The notes: generated by a model not told the origin, from the sequence alone. Shown: positions 27,516-36,431, counted from the stretch's first letter. The stretch is 64,000 bases of DNA from Vallitalea okinawensis (GCF_002964605.1 NZ_PQDH01000007.1:124001-188000), one strand, 5' to 3'. Numbers and translations: made by a program.

Positions 27516-27880
27516 TACATAAGTCATATGATTTAAAAAACAAAAAGAAGAATAGCTCCACCTATTCTTCTTTTCTAAATAATACTTTGTTATGCATTTA
27601 ACAATTTTTTGATATACAATATCCTCCCTTATGCCCAAAAACATTTACTGTTTTTGGGTTATAATTTTGGATATAATATTATTAATAACATGTTACATTT
27701 ATTTTACAGAAAAATTAATGAAAAATCAAGAAAAACTTTTTTTCCTCACTGATGCATGTTGAAAGTAAAAAATTCAAATAACTAACTAAAGCTTCTACTT
27801 CATCTTCTCATGTGAAATTGTTAAACCCACTTGAAATATGAAGTGTTACTATATCTTCTCTTTGAAATAAAGGTGATAAT
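27516..27880. other. 365-base intergenic region with two hairpins
   Basis: Contains the lrp terminator and a second hairpin CCCAAAAACA / TGTTTTTGGG (27634-27658) with a weak T-rich tail. The rest shows no gene or clear signal. Confidence 0.45.
27542..27576 (+). terminator. Intrinsic terminator after lrp
   Basis: Arms AAAGAAGAATAG (27544-27555) and CTATTCTTCTTTT (27562-27574), loop about 6. Confidence 0.8.
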
Positions 27881-28156
27881 ATGATTTTAAGAGGTTGTGA
27901 AATTCAACTATATATCTTCGATGCTTATTCTCTGAAGGATAAAAGACGCGTTATTAAAAGTCTAATGGAGCGTATTAGAAAACGTTTTAATGTCAGTATT
28001 GCTGAAATTGCTGAACATGAGCTCTGGAACAAAACCACCATTGGTTTTGCTTGTGTTAGTAATTCAAACACACAATGTGAGCAAGTCATCGAGACTATTA
28101 TAAATTTTATCGATTACGATGAGCGCTGCGAAATTACAAAAATAGAGAGGATTTAA
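27881..28156 (+). CDS. DUF503 (YlxP-like) protein
   Basis: 91 residues. MILRGCEIQLYIFDAYSLKDKRRVIKSLMERIRKRFNVSIAEI followed by ELWNKTTIGFACVSNS is the DUF503/YlxP pattern (SLKxKRxxxKS...R.R.FNVSxAE). The fold is a small ferredoxin-like dimer of unknown role. In many genomes it sits in the rbfA-infB ribosome-maturation operon, but here it stands alone. It converges on csoR. Confidence 0.87.
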   Translation: MILRGCEIQLYIFDAYSLKDKRRVIKSLMERIRKRFNVSIAEIAEHELWNKTTIGFACVSNSNTQCEQVIETIINFIDYDERCEITKIERI

Positions 28157-28193
28157 TGATTGCATCCTCTCTTATTCAATACTTTTACTTGTC

Positions 28194-28460
28194 CTACTTA
28201 TAATACTTATCAAGAATTGTAATGATCTCCTCGATCTTTTCTTCACCCTGATTATTCTCCATAGCAGTTCTAACACAACTGCGCATATGCTGATCTAAGA
28301 TCTTAAGATTAGCCTTCTTCATTAACCCCTGAACAGCTAATACCTGCTTAGAAACATCGATACAATACTGCTCTTCCTCCAACATATTAATAATCCCATC
28401 AATTTGCCCCCTAGCAGTCTTCAAAAGATTAATAATAGCCTTATTATCCTTTTTCTCCAT
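28194..28460 (-). CDS. csoR: CsoR-family copper-sensing repressor
   Basis: 88 residues from the ATG at 28460, with AGGTGAGG upstream. The longer frame to 28487 covers this site. All-helical DUF156 fold: NLLKTARGQIDGIINMLEEE, then the copper ligands Cys33, His58 and Cys62 (QYCIDVSKQ, DQHMRSC), the canonical C-H-C set of copper CsoR proteins. Apo-CsoR binds GC-rich operators and is released by Cu(I). It lies downstream of copA on the same strand, 233 bases away, with repeat copy R3 between them. A matching operator is seen at 31277-31299 on the copA promoter. Confidence 0.93.
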   Translation of the reverse strand: MEKKDNKAIINLLKTARGQIDGIINMLEEEQYCIDVSKQVLAVQGLMKKANLKILDQHMRSCVRTAMENNQGEEKIEEIITILDKYYK

Positions 28461-28559
28461 CTTCCTCACCTCACTATTACACATCAATTACATGTTTTTC
28501 ATCGTTCTTAACTCCATGTAACTATAAAAATTATAACACATAATCTGATGATACCAAAA

Positions 28560-28660
28560 GCCTGTGAGGTGTTCTATGGAGCAGAGAGCCACGGATAGCG
28601 AGTCCAGCTGTCTAAGACATGGACGTCTTTTCAGCTGGCGCAATAGAAAACCTCATAGGC
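28560..28660 (+). repeat. Dispersed structured element, copy 3 (R3)
   Basis: Outer arms 28560-28576 and 28644-28660 pair with a G-T wobble and one mismatch. Middle stem CCAGCTG (28604-28610) with CAGCTGG (28632-28638). Terminal hairpin AAGAC-ATGGAC-GTCTT (28614-28629). Small hairpin with loop ACGGAT at 28589-28598. It lies between copA and csoR and is the most diverged full copy in the outer arms. Confidence 0.8.
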
Positions 28661-28693
28661 TAGACCCTATTATATATTTTTATTTACATATCT

Positions 28694-31264
28694 CTACACT
28701 TTCTCAATAGCTACAACTTCATATCCAGCATCAGTAATAGCTTCCTTTACAGCCTCATCTGTTACGGCATCAGAAACATTAGCTGTGGCATACTTCTCCT
28801 CAAGATTAACCACTGCATCTGTAACACCTTCCATGGCATTTAAAAGTTTCTCAACACGTGCAGAACAATGACCACAACTCATACCTTCAATTGATACTTT
28901 CATTTTCATTTCCCCTACCTCCATCATTGTATTTCTATTATCGTGAACTTTTCCCTCATATGATACAACTTCACCTTCAACTGATTCGGTTTTTAGCTGT
29001 ATGTCTTCAGGATTTTTAGCTTTGAAAGCCTTTAGTCTTAAAGCATTACTTACTACTGTGATGGAACTTAACCCCATAGCTGCAGCTGCAAATTCAGGAT
29101 TAAGCTTCCATCCTAAAAGACTGAAAAAGACTCCAGCTGCTAAAGGAATCCCTGCTGAATTATAGGCAAAAGCCCAAAAGAGATTTTGTTTGATGTTTCG
29201 AATAGTTGCCTTACTTAACTCAATAGCAGTAACAACATCAAATAAATCACTTTTCATTAATACAACGTCTGCTGATTCAATCGCTACATCTGTACCTGAA
29301 CCGATGGCTATTCCAATATCTGCTCCTGCTAAAGCAGGTGCATCATTAATCCCATCTCCTACCATTGCCACTAGTTGGCCGTGTTCTTGTAATTCTTTCA
29401 CTACATTGGATTTATCTTGTGGTAAAACTTCAGCAACAACTTTACGTATACCGACTTGACGTCTTATAGCTTCTGCAGTCTTCTTATTATCCCCTGTCAG
29501 CATAATTACTTCTAAACCCATGTCTTGCATAGCAGCAATGGCAGCCCTACTGGTTTCTTTAACAGTATCAGCTACAGCAATTATTCCAAGCAACTTTCCT
29601 TCACTAGCCACAAATATAGGGGTTTTTCCTTCATAAGCCAACTTGTCTGCTATAGACTCTCCTTCAGCAAGCATTATTTGATGATCGATTAAGAATTTCT
29701 GATTACCTATAAGAAGTTCTTTACCTTCTGAATAAGCTTTAAGCCCATGCCCAGCAACTTCTTCATAACTGTCCAGTTCTTTAAGCATTAACTTTCTACT
29801 ATCAGCTTCATTAATAATAGCTTCCCCTAATGGATGATCTGACTTTTTCTCAGCTGAAGCTGTCATCATTAATAAACTGTCTTCATTCATTCCATTAAAC
29901 GTATAGATATCTGTTACTTTAGGTTGACCTATTGTTATCGTACCTGTTTTATCGAGAACCACTGTATTCACTTTATGCAGAGTCTCTAGAGCTTCTCCAT
30001 CTTTAATAAGTATACCATTGCTTGCACCTTTTCCTGTACCAACCATAATCGCCGTTGGTGTTGCAAGACCTAGAGCACATGGACAAGAGATAACGAGAAC
30101 TGCAATCCCAATAGATAATGCAAAAGTGAAACTAGCTCCAACAAGCAACCATACAATAACAGAAGCTAATGCTATAAGAAGAACGGTTGGTACAAATACA
30201 CCACTGATTTTATCGGCTAGCTTTGCAATTGGTGCTTTTGTACTTTGCGCTTCTTCAACAAGCTTAATAATTTGCGAAAGGGTTGTATCTTCTCCAACTT
30301 TTGTAGCTTCAACAGTGATAGCACCTGACTTATTGATAGCCGCTCCAATAACAGCACTACCTTCTTTTTTTGCTACAGGTATACTCTCACCTGTCAGCAT
30401 GGATTCATCTACTGTGGTCGTACCTTTAACAATCATACCATCAACAGGGATTTTAGCTCCCGGCTTAACTAGTATCTGATCTCCTTTTTTGACCTGCTCA
30501 ATAGGTATTTCCTTTTCAACACCATTTACAATAATAATTGCTTTTTTAGGCGCTAAATCCACCAAAGCTTTTATGGCTTCAGAAGTTTTTCCTTTAGCCC
30601 TACTTTCTAAAAATTTACCTAATGTAATTAAAGTAAGAATGACTGCAACAGACTCAAAATAAAAATCCATAGCATATTGCCCTACTAACTGCATATTTCC
30701 AGTCTGAAAACCTTCATTAAGCCTAGTCATGACAAATACTCCGTAGATCAGTGCTGCCCCAGTTCCAACAGCAATAAGGGAGTCCATATTAGGTGACCCT
30801 TTTATGAGTGATTTGGTTCCAGAACGGTAGTACTTAAAGTTGGCTATAACAACAGGAAGTACAAGTAATAATTGCACCCATGCCATGGTTAAGCTGTTTT
30901 CCATACCCATTAAAAAGCTTGGTGCAGGTAGTCCCATCATAGGTCCCATGGCTAAATAGAAGACTGGAATAGCAAAAATCACTGATATAATAAATCGTCT
31001 CTTTAAAACCTTTTGATCCTCTTCAAAAGAACTCAACATATGGTCATCTGCATTATGGATTTTAGCCCCATATCCTGTCTTTTTCACTATGGATATAATA
31101 TCCTCTGAGGATACATTCTTTTCATCATACTCTACTTCCATACTATTGGCTAACAAGTTAACTTGAACTTTTGATATACCTGCTCCTTTATCAACATTTC
31201 TTTCAATTGCGCTGGAGCATGCAGAACAAGTCATCCCAGTAATATCATATTTTTCCTTCTTCAT
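28694..31264 (-). CDS. copA: Copper-exporting P-type ATPase with N- and C-terminal HMA domains
   Basis: 856 residues. N-terminal heavy-metal domain GMTCSACSSAIE (10-21). Membrane helices from about 92. SCPCALGLATP is the copper-binding CPC motif. TGES (actuator) precedes it, DKTGTIT is the phosphorylation site, and VGDGINDAPALAGADIG is the hinge. After residue 780 the chain continues into a second HMA domain with GMSCGHCSARVEKLL. That is a CopZ-like chaperone fused at the C-terminus and is longer than the usual bacterial CopA. It pumps Cu(I) out of the cytosol. The start has GGAGG 6 bases upstream. A consensus-like promoter and CsoR-type operator precede it. Confidence 0.95.
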   Translation of the reverse strand: MKKEKYDITGMTCSACSSAIERNVDKGAGISKVQVNLLANSMEVEYDEKNVSSEDIISIVKKTGYGAKIHNADDHMLSSFEEDQKVLKRRFIISVIFAIPVFYLAMGPMMGLPAPSFLMGMENSLTMAWVQLLLVLPVVIANFKYYRSGTKSLIKGSPNMDSLIAVGTGAALIYGVFVMTRLNEGFQTGNMQLVGQYAMDFYFESVAVILTLITLGKFLESRAKGKTSEAIKALVDLAPKKAIIIVNGVEKEIPIEQVKKGDQILVKPGAKIPVDGMIVKGTTTVDESMLTGESIPVAKKEGSAVIGAAINKSGAITVEATKVGEDTTLSQIIKLVEEAQSTKAPIAKLADKISGVFVPTVLLIALASVIVWLLVGASFTFALSIGIAVLVISCPCALGLATPTAIMVGTGKGASNGILIKDGEALETLHKVNTVVLDKTGTITIGQPKVTDIYTFNGMNEDSLLMMTASAEKKSDHPLGEAIINEADSRKLMLKELDSYEEVAGHGLKAYSEGKELLIGNQKFLIDHQIMLAEGESIADKLAYEGKTPIFVASEGKLLGIIAVADTVKETSRAAIAAMQDMGLEVIMLTGDNKKTAEAIRRQVGIRKVVAEVLPQDKSNVVKELQEHGQLVAMVGDGINDAPALAGADIGIAIGSGTDVAIESADVVLMKSDLFDVVTAIELSKATIRNIKQNLFWAFAYNSAGIPLAAGVFFSLLGWKLNPEFAAAAMGLSSITVVSNALRLKAFKAKNPEDIQLKTESVEGEVVSYEGKVHDNRNTMMEVGEMKMKVSIEGMSCGHCSARVEKLLNAMEGVTDAVVNLEEKYATANVSDAVTDEAVKEAITDAGYEVVAIEKV

Positions 31265-31276
31265 AGGATACCTCCT

Positions 31277-31299
31277 TACCCCTCCCCATAGGGGGTGTA
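31277..31299 (-). promoter_or_regulatory. CsoR-type operator of copA
   Basis: GC-rich inverted repeat in AT-rich surroundings, TACCCC at 31277-31282 facing GGGGGTGTA at 31291-31299, just downstream of the -10. It resembles known CsoR sites. csoR lies downstream of copA. Sequence match and context only. Confidence 0.7.
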
Positions 31300-31311
31300 T
31301 TTATATTTTAT

Positions 31312-31340
31312 ATCATATGCTCTTTTCTTAGTTTTGTCAA
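31312..31340 (-). promoter_or_regulatory. copA promoter
   Basis: Minus strand TTGACA (31335-31340), 17-base spacer, TATGAT (31312-31317). The CsoR-like site follows at about +6 to +28. Confidence 0.75.
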
Positions 31341-31388
31341 TAATTATTTTAAAATACAATGGAAACACTAGTATTGACTCACTCCTAC

Positions 31389-31416
31389 TTGACAAAACTG
31401 AAATTTCCTCTATAAT
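31389..31416 (+). promoter_or_regulatory. Promoter of the D-lactate dehydrogenase gene
   Basis: TTGACA (31389-31394), spacer 16, TATAAT (31411-31416), 67 bases upstream of the ATG. Confidence 0.75.
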
Positions 31417-31423
31417 TAGAGTT

Positions 31424-31444
31424 AATTAATAATCATTATTAATT
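31424..31444 (+). promoter_or_regulatory. Fur/PerR-like 10-1-10 palindrome on the ldhA promoter
   Basis: A perfect 21-base palindrome, AATTAATAAT-C-ATTATTAATT, 7 bases after the -10. Its centre TAATAAT-C-ATTATTA resembles the 7-1-7 Fur (TGATAAT-N-ATTATCA) and PerR (TTATAAT-N-ATTATAA) boxes, with differences at the second position. Repression at the transcription start would be expected. The bound protein is not identified. Confidence 0.55.
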
Positions 31445-31482
31445 GATATAATTAAAATCTCTCCAATGAACGAGGTGGTATA

Positions 31483-32514
31483 ATGAAAATAGCATTCTTT
31501 GATACAAAACCCTATGATAGAGAAATATTTGATGAACTTAATGAAATTTATCATTATGATATAACATTTTTTGAAGAAAGATTAAATGATAAGACTGTTA
31601 AATTAGCAGAAGGTTTTGATGTTGTATCTATATTTGTTCAAGATCAAGCCTCAGCTTATGTCATAGATCAACTTTATAACTATGGTATTCAATTAATTGC
31701 ACTTCGCTGTGCTGGTTATAATAATGTTGATTTTAAAGCTGCTAAGGATAAGATTCATGTTGTTCACGTACCAGCTTATTCTCCACATGCCATTGCTGAA
31801 TTCACGATTTCCATGATTCTAACCCTTAACAGAAAAATTCATAAAGCTTATAACCGGACGCGAGATCTCAATTTTTCTTTGAACGGTCTTCTAGGTTTTG
31901 ATATGTATGGCAAAACAGTAGGACTTATTGGTACAGGCAAAATCGCAAAAGTCTTCATCCAGATCCTAAATGGGTTTGGCTGTAAAGTTCTGGCCTATGA
32001 CCTCTATCCTGATAAAGCTTATGCCAAAGAAATGGGATATGATTATGTTTCATTAGATGAACTCTTTCGACAAAGTGATATTGTTTCACTTCATTGTCCT
32101 TTAACAAAAGATACGGAATATATCATTAATAAAGATAGTATTGCTAAAATGAAGGATAGTGTTATGATTGTCAATACTGGACGTGGTAAGCTGATCAACA
32201 CGGTTGATCTCATTGATGCGCTTAAATCAAAGAAAATAAGTGGTGCGGCATTGGATGTTTACGAGGAAGAAGATAAATATTTCTATGAAGATTTTTCAGA
32301 TAAAGGCGTTAAAGACGATGTGCTTTCAAGACTCATTACTTTCCCTAATGTTCTTATTACATCCCATCAAGCTTACTTTACTAAAGAAGCCTTAGGTAAT
32401 ATAGCTACAACAACAATGGACAGTATACAGCAATTAACTGATGGAAAAGAATTGGTTAATGAAATTGGTTATGTTTGTGATGAAAACGGATGTGTTATTA
32501 AACGCCTAAGTTAA
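31483..32514 (+). CDS. ldhA: D-lactate dehydrogenase, 2-hydroxyacid dehydrogenase family
   Basis: 343 residues. Rossmann motif GLIGTGKIAKVF near residue 145. Catalytic triad Arg (DIVSLHCPLT...NTGRGKLINT), Glu in LDVYEEEDKYF and His in TSHQAYFT (His near 306). The DLDH subfamily features LRCAGYNNVDF and YSPHAIAEFT are present. It reduces pyruvate to D-lactate, regenerating NAD in fermentation. Its strand is opposite to the flanking genes. A promoter with a Fur-like box precedes it and the stop lies in a bidirectional terminator. Confidence 0.9.
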   Translation: MKIAFFDTKPYDREIFDELNEIYHYDITFFEERLNDKTVKLAEGFDVVSIFVQDQASAYVIDQLYNYGIQLIALRCAGYNNVDFKAAKDKIHVVHVPAYSPHAIAEFTISMILTLNRKIHKAYNRTRDLNFSLNGLLGFDMYGKTVGLIGTGKIAKVFIQILNGFGCKVLAYDLYPDKAYAKEMGYDYVSLDELFRQSDIVSLHCPLTKDTEYIINKDSIAKMKDSVMIVNTGRGKLINTVDLIDALKSKKISGAALDVYEEEDKYFYEDFSDKGVKDDVLSRLITFPNVLITSHQAYFTKEALGNIATTTMDSIQQLTDGKELVNEIGYVCDENGCVIKRLS

Positions 32515-32532
32515 TTACCTTAGGCGTTTTAC
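32500..32532. terminator. Bidirectional terminator between ldhA and the HD-GYP gene
   Basis: Arms AAACGCCTAAG and CTTAGGCGTTTT overlap the ldhA stop. T-rich in the plus direction. Confidence 0.7.
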
Positions 32533-32552
32533 TCCCTCTTTAAAGGGTGATT

Positions 32553-33749
32553 TCAATGTCTTAAAACCATGTCAATGTCATTAACAATGTCAGCATCAAT
32601 TTCTCCTTTTGAAGCTAATTCTTTTAGCATGTCAACTGCAACTTCATGTTTTAAAGATCCTCTATAGGGTCGTTCTTCAACTAAAGCTTGATAGATGTCC
32701 AGACACATTAAAAGTCTCGAGTTAAAATCAAGCTCATGTGCTTTTTTACCATAAGGGTAACCTCTTCCGCTCAGTTTTTCATGATGATTGGCAGCCCATT
32801 CTGTAATATCTTCAAAACCGACGATATCTTCAAGACACTTTCGTGTATAATAGGAATGCTCCTGAATTTTGGCGAACTCCTGAAGATTTAATTGACTATT
32901 TTTATGTAAAATATCATTACTAACGACCAGCTTACCAAGATCATGTAAATCTGCAGCTATCAGTAATTTTTGCATCTCGTCTTTACCCTTCTTATAATAC
33001 TCTGCCATGATACCAGTACTTTCTGCTAATAGAGCTGAATGATTTTTCGTAAAACTGGATTTAATATCTATAATCTCTCCAAAAATAGAAGTAATGCTTC
33101 TTAATTCATACCAATTCGTATCAATATGATAAAATGGCATAATTCTACGGAGTCCCTTATTAATATTGTCATCCATCAACTCCAACCAAAATATAATCTT
33201 TTCACTGGCTTTTACAAAGCTTTCTACCACAACCGGTGCAAACAAAGTACCTTCGCTGTCTTTAATAAACTGAATTATTTTTTCGCGACTTTCCCGATCT
33301 GAATGCATCACTCTAAACAACTTTTCTATTTTGTCTGCTAACGAAATGATTTGTGAATTAAGAGGAATCTGATTACCCGACAACCCAAACATTCCACTAC
33401 CATCATAGGCTTCATGGTGATAAAGGATAACATCTTTAGCATCAGCATATAGTCCCAAAGAGTCAATGATTTTTTGACCTTCTTCACAATGCTGAATATC
33501 ATATTTTTTTCGATCTGTTTCTATCTTATCTTTTTGCAACCAATTCTTACAGCGCCCTATATCATGAAGTAAAGCTAAGGAGATAACTGTAAAAATCTCT
33601 TGGTCGTTATACCCCAATTCTCTGGCTATGGATGCAGAAATATAAGCTACTCTCTTTGAGTGATTACTAGCCACACCTAATAGCTCTATTTCAATATAGT
33701 CCAATGCATAAGATAAGGATAGAATTAAATTATTTAAGCAGAATCTCAT
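32553..33749 (-). CDS. Two-domain HD-GYP-type phosphohydrolase
   Basis: 398 residues from the ATG at 33749, with GAGGTGA 6 bases upstream. Two HD domains in tandem. The first, about residues 25-165, has HSKRVAY, LLHDIGRCKNW and LYHHEAYDGSGMFGLSG. The second, about 205-390, has AADLHDLGKLVVS, EHSYYT and ANHHEKLSGRGYPYG, which includes the GYP element. HD-GYP proteins usually degrade cyclic di-GMP, though some act on other nucleotides. A two-domain form in one chain without a receiver or sensor is less usual. The first domain has HD residues but lacks the GYP wording. The substrate cannot be told. Confidence 0.75.
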   Translation of the reverse strand: MRFCLNNLILSLSYALDYIEIELLGVASNHSKRVAYISASIARELGYNDQEIFTVISLALLHDIGRCKNWLQKDKIETDRKKYDIQHCEEGQKIIDSLGLYADAKDVILYHHEAYDGSGMFGLSGNQIPLNSQIISLADKIEKLFRVMHSDRESREKIIQFIKDSEGTLFAPVVVESFVKASEKIIFWLELMDDNINKGLRRIMPFYHIDTNWYELRSITSIFGEIIDIKSSFTKNHSALLAESTGIMAEYYKKGKDEMQKLLIAADLHDLGKLVVSNDILHKNSQLNLQEFAKIQEHSYYTRKCLEDIVGFEDITEWAANHHEKLSGRGYPYGKKAHELDFNSRLLMCLDIYQALVEERPYRGSLKHEVAVDMLKELASKGEIDADIVNDIDMVLRH

Positions 33750-33947
33750 CTTTGTCACCTCAATATATATATCGGCACATCGCAATAATTATATAGAACT
33801 ATTATTAATTGAAAAGATTTTTAAAATTTATTCAATTCCTTTATTAATTACAAAGGATACACTGCTGTATCGCATGAGACCCTTTGCTTTGGGTTAAAAT
33901 AGGTTTAGACGAAATAAGAGGTTATATATATAGGATTGAGGTGCTTT

Positions 33948-35393
33948 ATGAAACTTGCATTGAATTTGGAAGACAATAAATTATTAATAAAATCTAGAAT
34001 GCCTCTTGATAAATCTTTCGATTTGATTGGCAGAGATATTGAATTTGCTGGTACAAAAGCTTTTATGATCTTTGTAGATGGGTTTGTAAAAGATGACATC
34101 ATGCTACGTATATTAGAAGATCTGCAATGGTTAGATGAAAGCGCAAGTATCAACGACCTACGAGGCTTTGTAGAAAGACATATTGGCTATCTGGAAGTAG
34201 ATTACTTTACTGACCTTGATAAAATGGAAACAGCAGTTTTATCAGGAAATGTGGCTATAGTCTTTGATAATCAAACTGAGGGCTTACTTTTAGATGCTCG
34301 GACTTACCCAGCTCGCGGTCCTTCAGAACCTGATTTAGAAAAAGTAACCCGTGGTTCTCGTGATGGCTTAGTGGAAACCATTGTCTTCAATACAGCCTTA
34401 ATTCGTAGAAGAGTTCGCGATACAAGACTTATTTTTGAAATGAAACAAGTTGGAAAGCGATCCAAAAGCGATGTGGCTATTGCATATATTGATGGCCTTG
34501 CCAGCGACAAAATCTTAGATGAGTTACGAAATAAAATCGATGAAATAGAAGTTGACAGTTTGGTCATGGCTGAAAAATCCTTAGAGGAACTACTCTATAA
34601 AAAGAAATGGTATAACCCATTACCTCAGACACGTTTCACAGAACGTCCCGATGTGGCTGCTGCTCATTTACTAGAAGGGCATATCGCTGTTATCGTTGAT
34701 AATTCACCAAGCTTATTGCTCCTACCAACAACTATTTTTCACTTTACTCAACATGCAGAAGATTATTATCAAACGCCATTTATCGGTACCTATACAAGAT
34801 GGATGAGATTTTTAGCTCTTTTGGCTGCTTTAGTCGTTACGCCTGTTTGGTTACTTCTTGTATACTATGTGGATTACCTACCAGAGTGGTTACAATTTAT
34901 TGGCGCCAAGGAAGAACAAACCATTCCTTTGTTTATACAATTTCTACTGTTGGAATTCGGACTTTATGTACTGAGAATTGCTTCAATCCATACTCCAAGC
35001 GCCTTGTCGACCTCGCTGGGTATCATCGGTGGCTTACTTCTTTCCGAATTCGCTGTAACGGTTGGTTGGGTGAGTCCCGAAGCAGTATTATATATGGCCA
35101 TTGTGGGTATTTGTACTTTCTCCTCACCTAGTATTGAATTCTCTTTAGCCATTATCGTTTTCAGAGTGGTACTCTTGCTGTTGACAGGTGTTTTTGCTTT
35201 CTGGGGATATGCAATTTGGGGTTTTGTAATCGGTATGGCCTATTTCATCATCATGGTCTTCACTACAAAAACCTTTGGAGGTTTTCGATATACATGGCCA
35301 CTTTATCCATGGAATGCTCAAGCAATGAGTAACCTGATCTTTAGGAAGCCTATTATCGAAATCAAAAGAGATCGGTCTACCAATAAGCAGTAA
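33948..35393 (+). CDS. spoVAF: GerA-family spore protein, SpoVAF-like
   Basis: 481 residues from the ATG at 33948, 5 bases after GAGGTG. It belongs to the GerAA/SpoVAF family: DKSFDLIGRDIEF, FVDGFVKDDIMLRILEDLQ, DARTYPARGPSEPDLEKVTRGSRDGLVETIVFNTALIRRRVRDTRL and LPQTRFTERPDVAAAHLLEG, then helices from about residue 285. The RTYPARGPEEPD-type stretch and the FVKDDIMLRIL motif resemble SpoVAF more than GerKA. SpoVAF forms a channel-like complex that assists dipicolinate release and germination. Here it stands alone without spoVA genes or B and C subunits. Confidence 0.85.
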   Translation: MKLALNLEDNKLLIKSRMPLDKSFDLIGRDIEFAGTKAFMIFVDGFVKDDIMLRILEDLQWLDESASINDLRGFVERHIGYLEVDYFTDLDKMETAVLSGNVAIVFDNQTEGLLLDARTYPARGPSEPDLEKVTRGSRDGLVETIVFNTALIRRRVRDTRLIFEMKQVGKRSKSDVAIAYIDGLASDKILDELRNKIDEIEVDSLVMAEKSLEELLYKKKWYNPLPQTRFTERPDVAAAHLLEGHIAVIVDNSPSLLLLPTTIFHFTQHAEDYYQTPFIGTYTRWMRFLALLAALVVTPVWLLLVYYVDYLPEWLQFIGAKEEQTIPLFIQFLLLEFGLYVLRIASIHTPSALSTSLGIIGGLLLSEFAVTVGWVSPEAVLYMAIVGICTFSSPSIEFSLAIIVFRVVLLLLTGVFAFWGYAIWGFVIGMAYFIIMVFTTKTFGGFRYTWPLYPWNAQAMSNLIFRKPIIEIKRDRSTNKQ

Positions 35394-35424
35394 TTACATT
35401 TGATAAACATTTTAGTTCATTTAA

Positions 35425-35453
35425 TTGACGCTTGTCTACCTTCCCTATATAAT
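35425..35453 (+). promoter_or_regulatory. Promoter of the ArsR-like regulator gene
   Basis: TTGACG (35425-35430), spacer 17, TATAAT (35448-35453), about 80 bases before the ATG. Confidence 0.7.
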
Positions 35454-35533
35454 AGATACTGTACAATCCAATAGAACGAATTAATTTCATATCCAACATA
35501 GATACACTACGAAATGGGAATAGGGGTAGACAA

Positions 35534-36427
35534 ATGAAGATTAATGTAGATACTGAGAATCTTGAGTTTTTTCAATGTTTCTCATCAGAAACTCGATTAA
35601 AGATGATAGAGCTAATTAGAGATGAACCTAGGAATATTGGTGAACTTGCAGGTATACTCAATATTTCATCAACTATCGTTGCTAGGCATATAAACATGTT
35701 ACAAAAAGCTGGTGTCGTTGAGGCAGAAAATTTACCAGGTAAAAGAGGTTTACAAAAAAAGTGTAAACTCATCTTGGATGAAGTAACTCTGGACTTCAAG
35801 TTACCAGTTGCTGAAGTACCACAGTATGAAAGCCTCGAAATTCCTGTAGGTCATTTTTCCAACTATCTCATTCAACCTACCTGTGGTATTGCTTCTAAAG
35901 AGAAACTCATCGGTATAGTGGATGATCCACGATATTTCAGTAACCCAGAGCGAATGACTGGAAGTATTTTATGGTTTCAAAATGGCTGGATTGAATATAA
36001 AATTCCAAGCTATTTATTGACACCTTCTGCAACATACTTAGAAATTTCTCTAGAGTTATGTTCAGAATACCCCCATTACAAAAATGATTACCCATCAGAT
36101 ATTTACTTTTACATCAATAGTCACTGCCTAGGTAAATGGATGAGTCCAGGTGACTTCGGAGACAAAAGAGGTATCTATACACCGGATTGGTGGTCTCTTG
36201 GAACACAGTATGGATTATTAAAAACAATAAGAGTCACAAAGGAAGCCACCTATATTGATGGTAACCGACTTTCTGATGTAACTATAGAAGATTTACTTCC
36301 TTACTTTAAAGAAGATTTAACTCTACGTATAGCTGCACCCCAGGAAACAGAACACCCTGGAGGTATTACACTATTTGGTCAGGGTTTTGGTAATTACCCT
36401 CAAGATATTATAGTTAAAGTAGGTTAA
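35534..36427 (+). CDS. ArsR-type winged-helix regulator with an extra C-terminal domain
   Basis: 297 residues. The N-terminal 80 form a winged helix (FSSETRLKMIELIRDEPRNIGELAGILNISSTIVARHINMLQKAGVV) of the ArsR type. Residues 95-297 form a beta-rich domain with many Trp, Tyr and Pro, including VGHFSNYLIQPTCGIASKEKLIG and DDPRYFSNPERMTG. No metal-ligand Cys set is seen, so it is probably not a metal sensor. Related regulators occur beside glycoside metabolism genes in Firmicutes (weak recollection). Own promoter upstream, terminator 36432-36462 downstream, and no operon partner. Confidence 0.75.
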   Translation: MKINVDTENLEFFQCFSSETRLKMIELIRDEPRNIGELAGILNISSTIVARHINMLQKAGVVEAENLPGKRGLQKKCKLILDEVTLDFKLPVAEVPQYESLEIPVGHFSNYLIQPTCGIASKEKLIGIVDDPRYFSNPERMTGSILWFQNGWIEYKIPSYLLTPSATYLEISLELCSEYPHYKNDYPSDIYFYINSHCLGKWMSPGDFGDKRGIYTPDWWSLGTQYGLLKTIRVTKEATYIDGNRLSDVTIEDLLPYFKEDLTLRIAAPQETEHPGGITLFGQGFGNYPQDIIVKVG

Positions 36428-36431
36428 CCAA

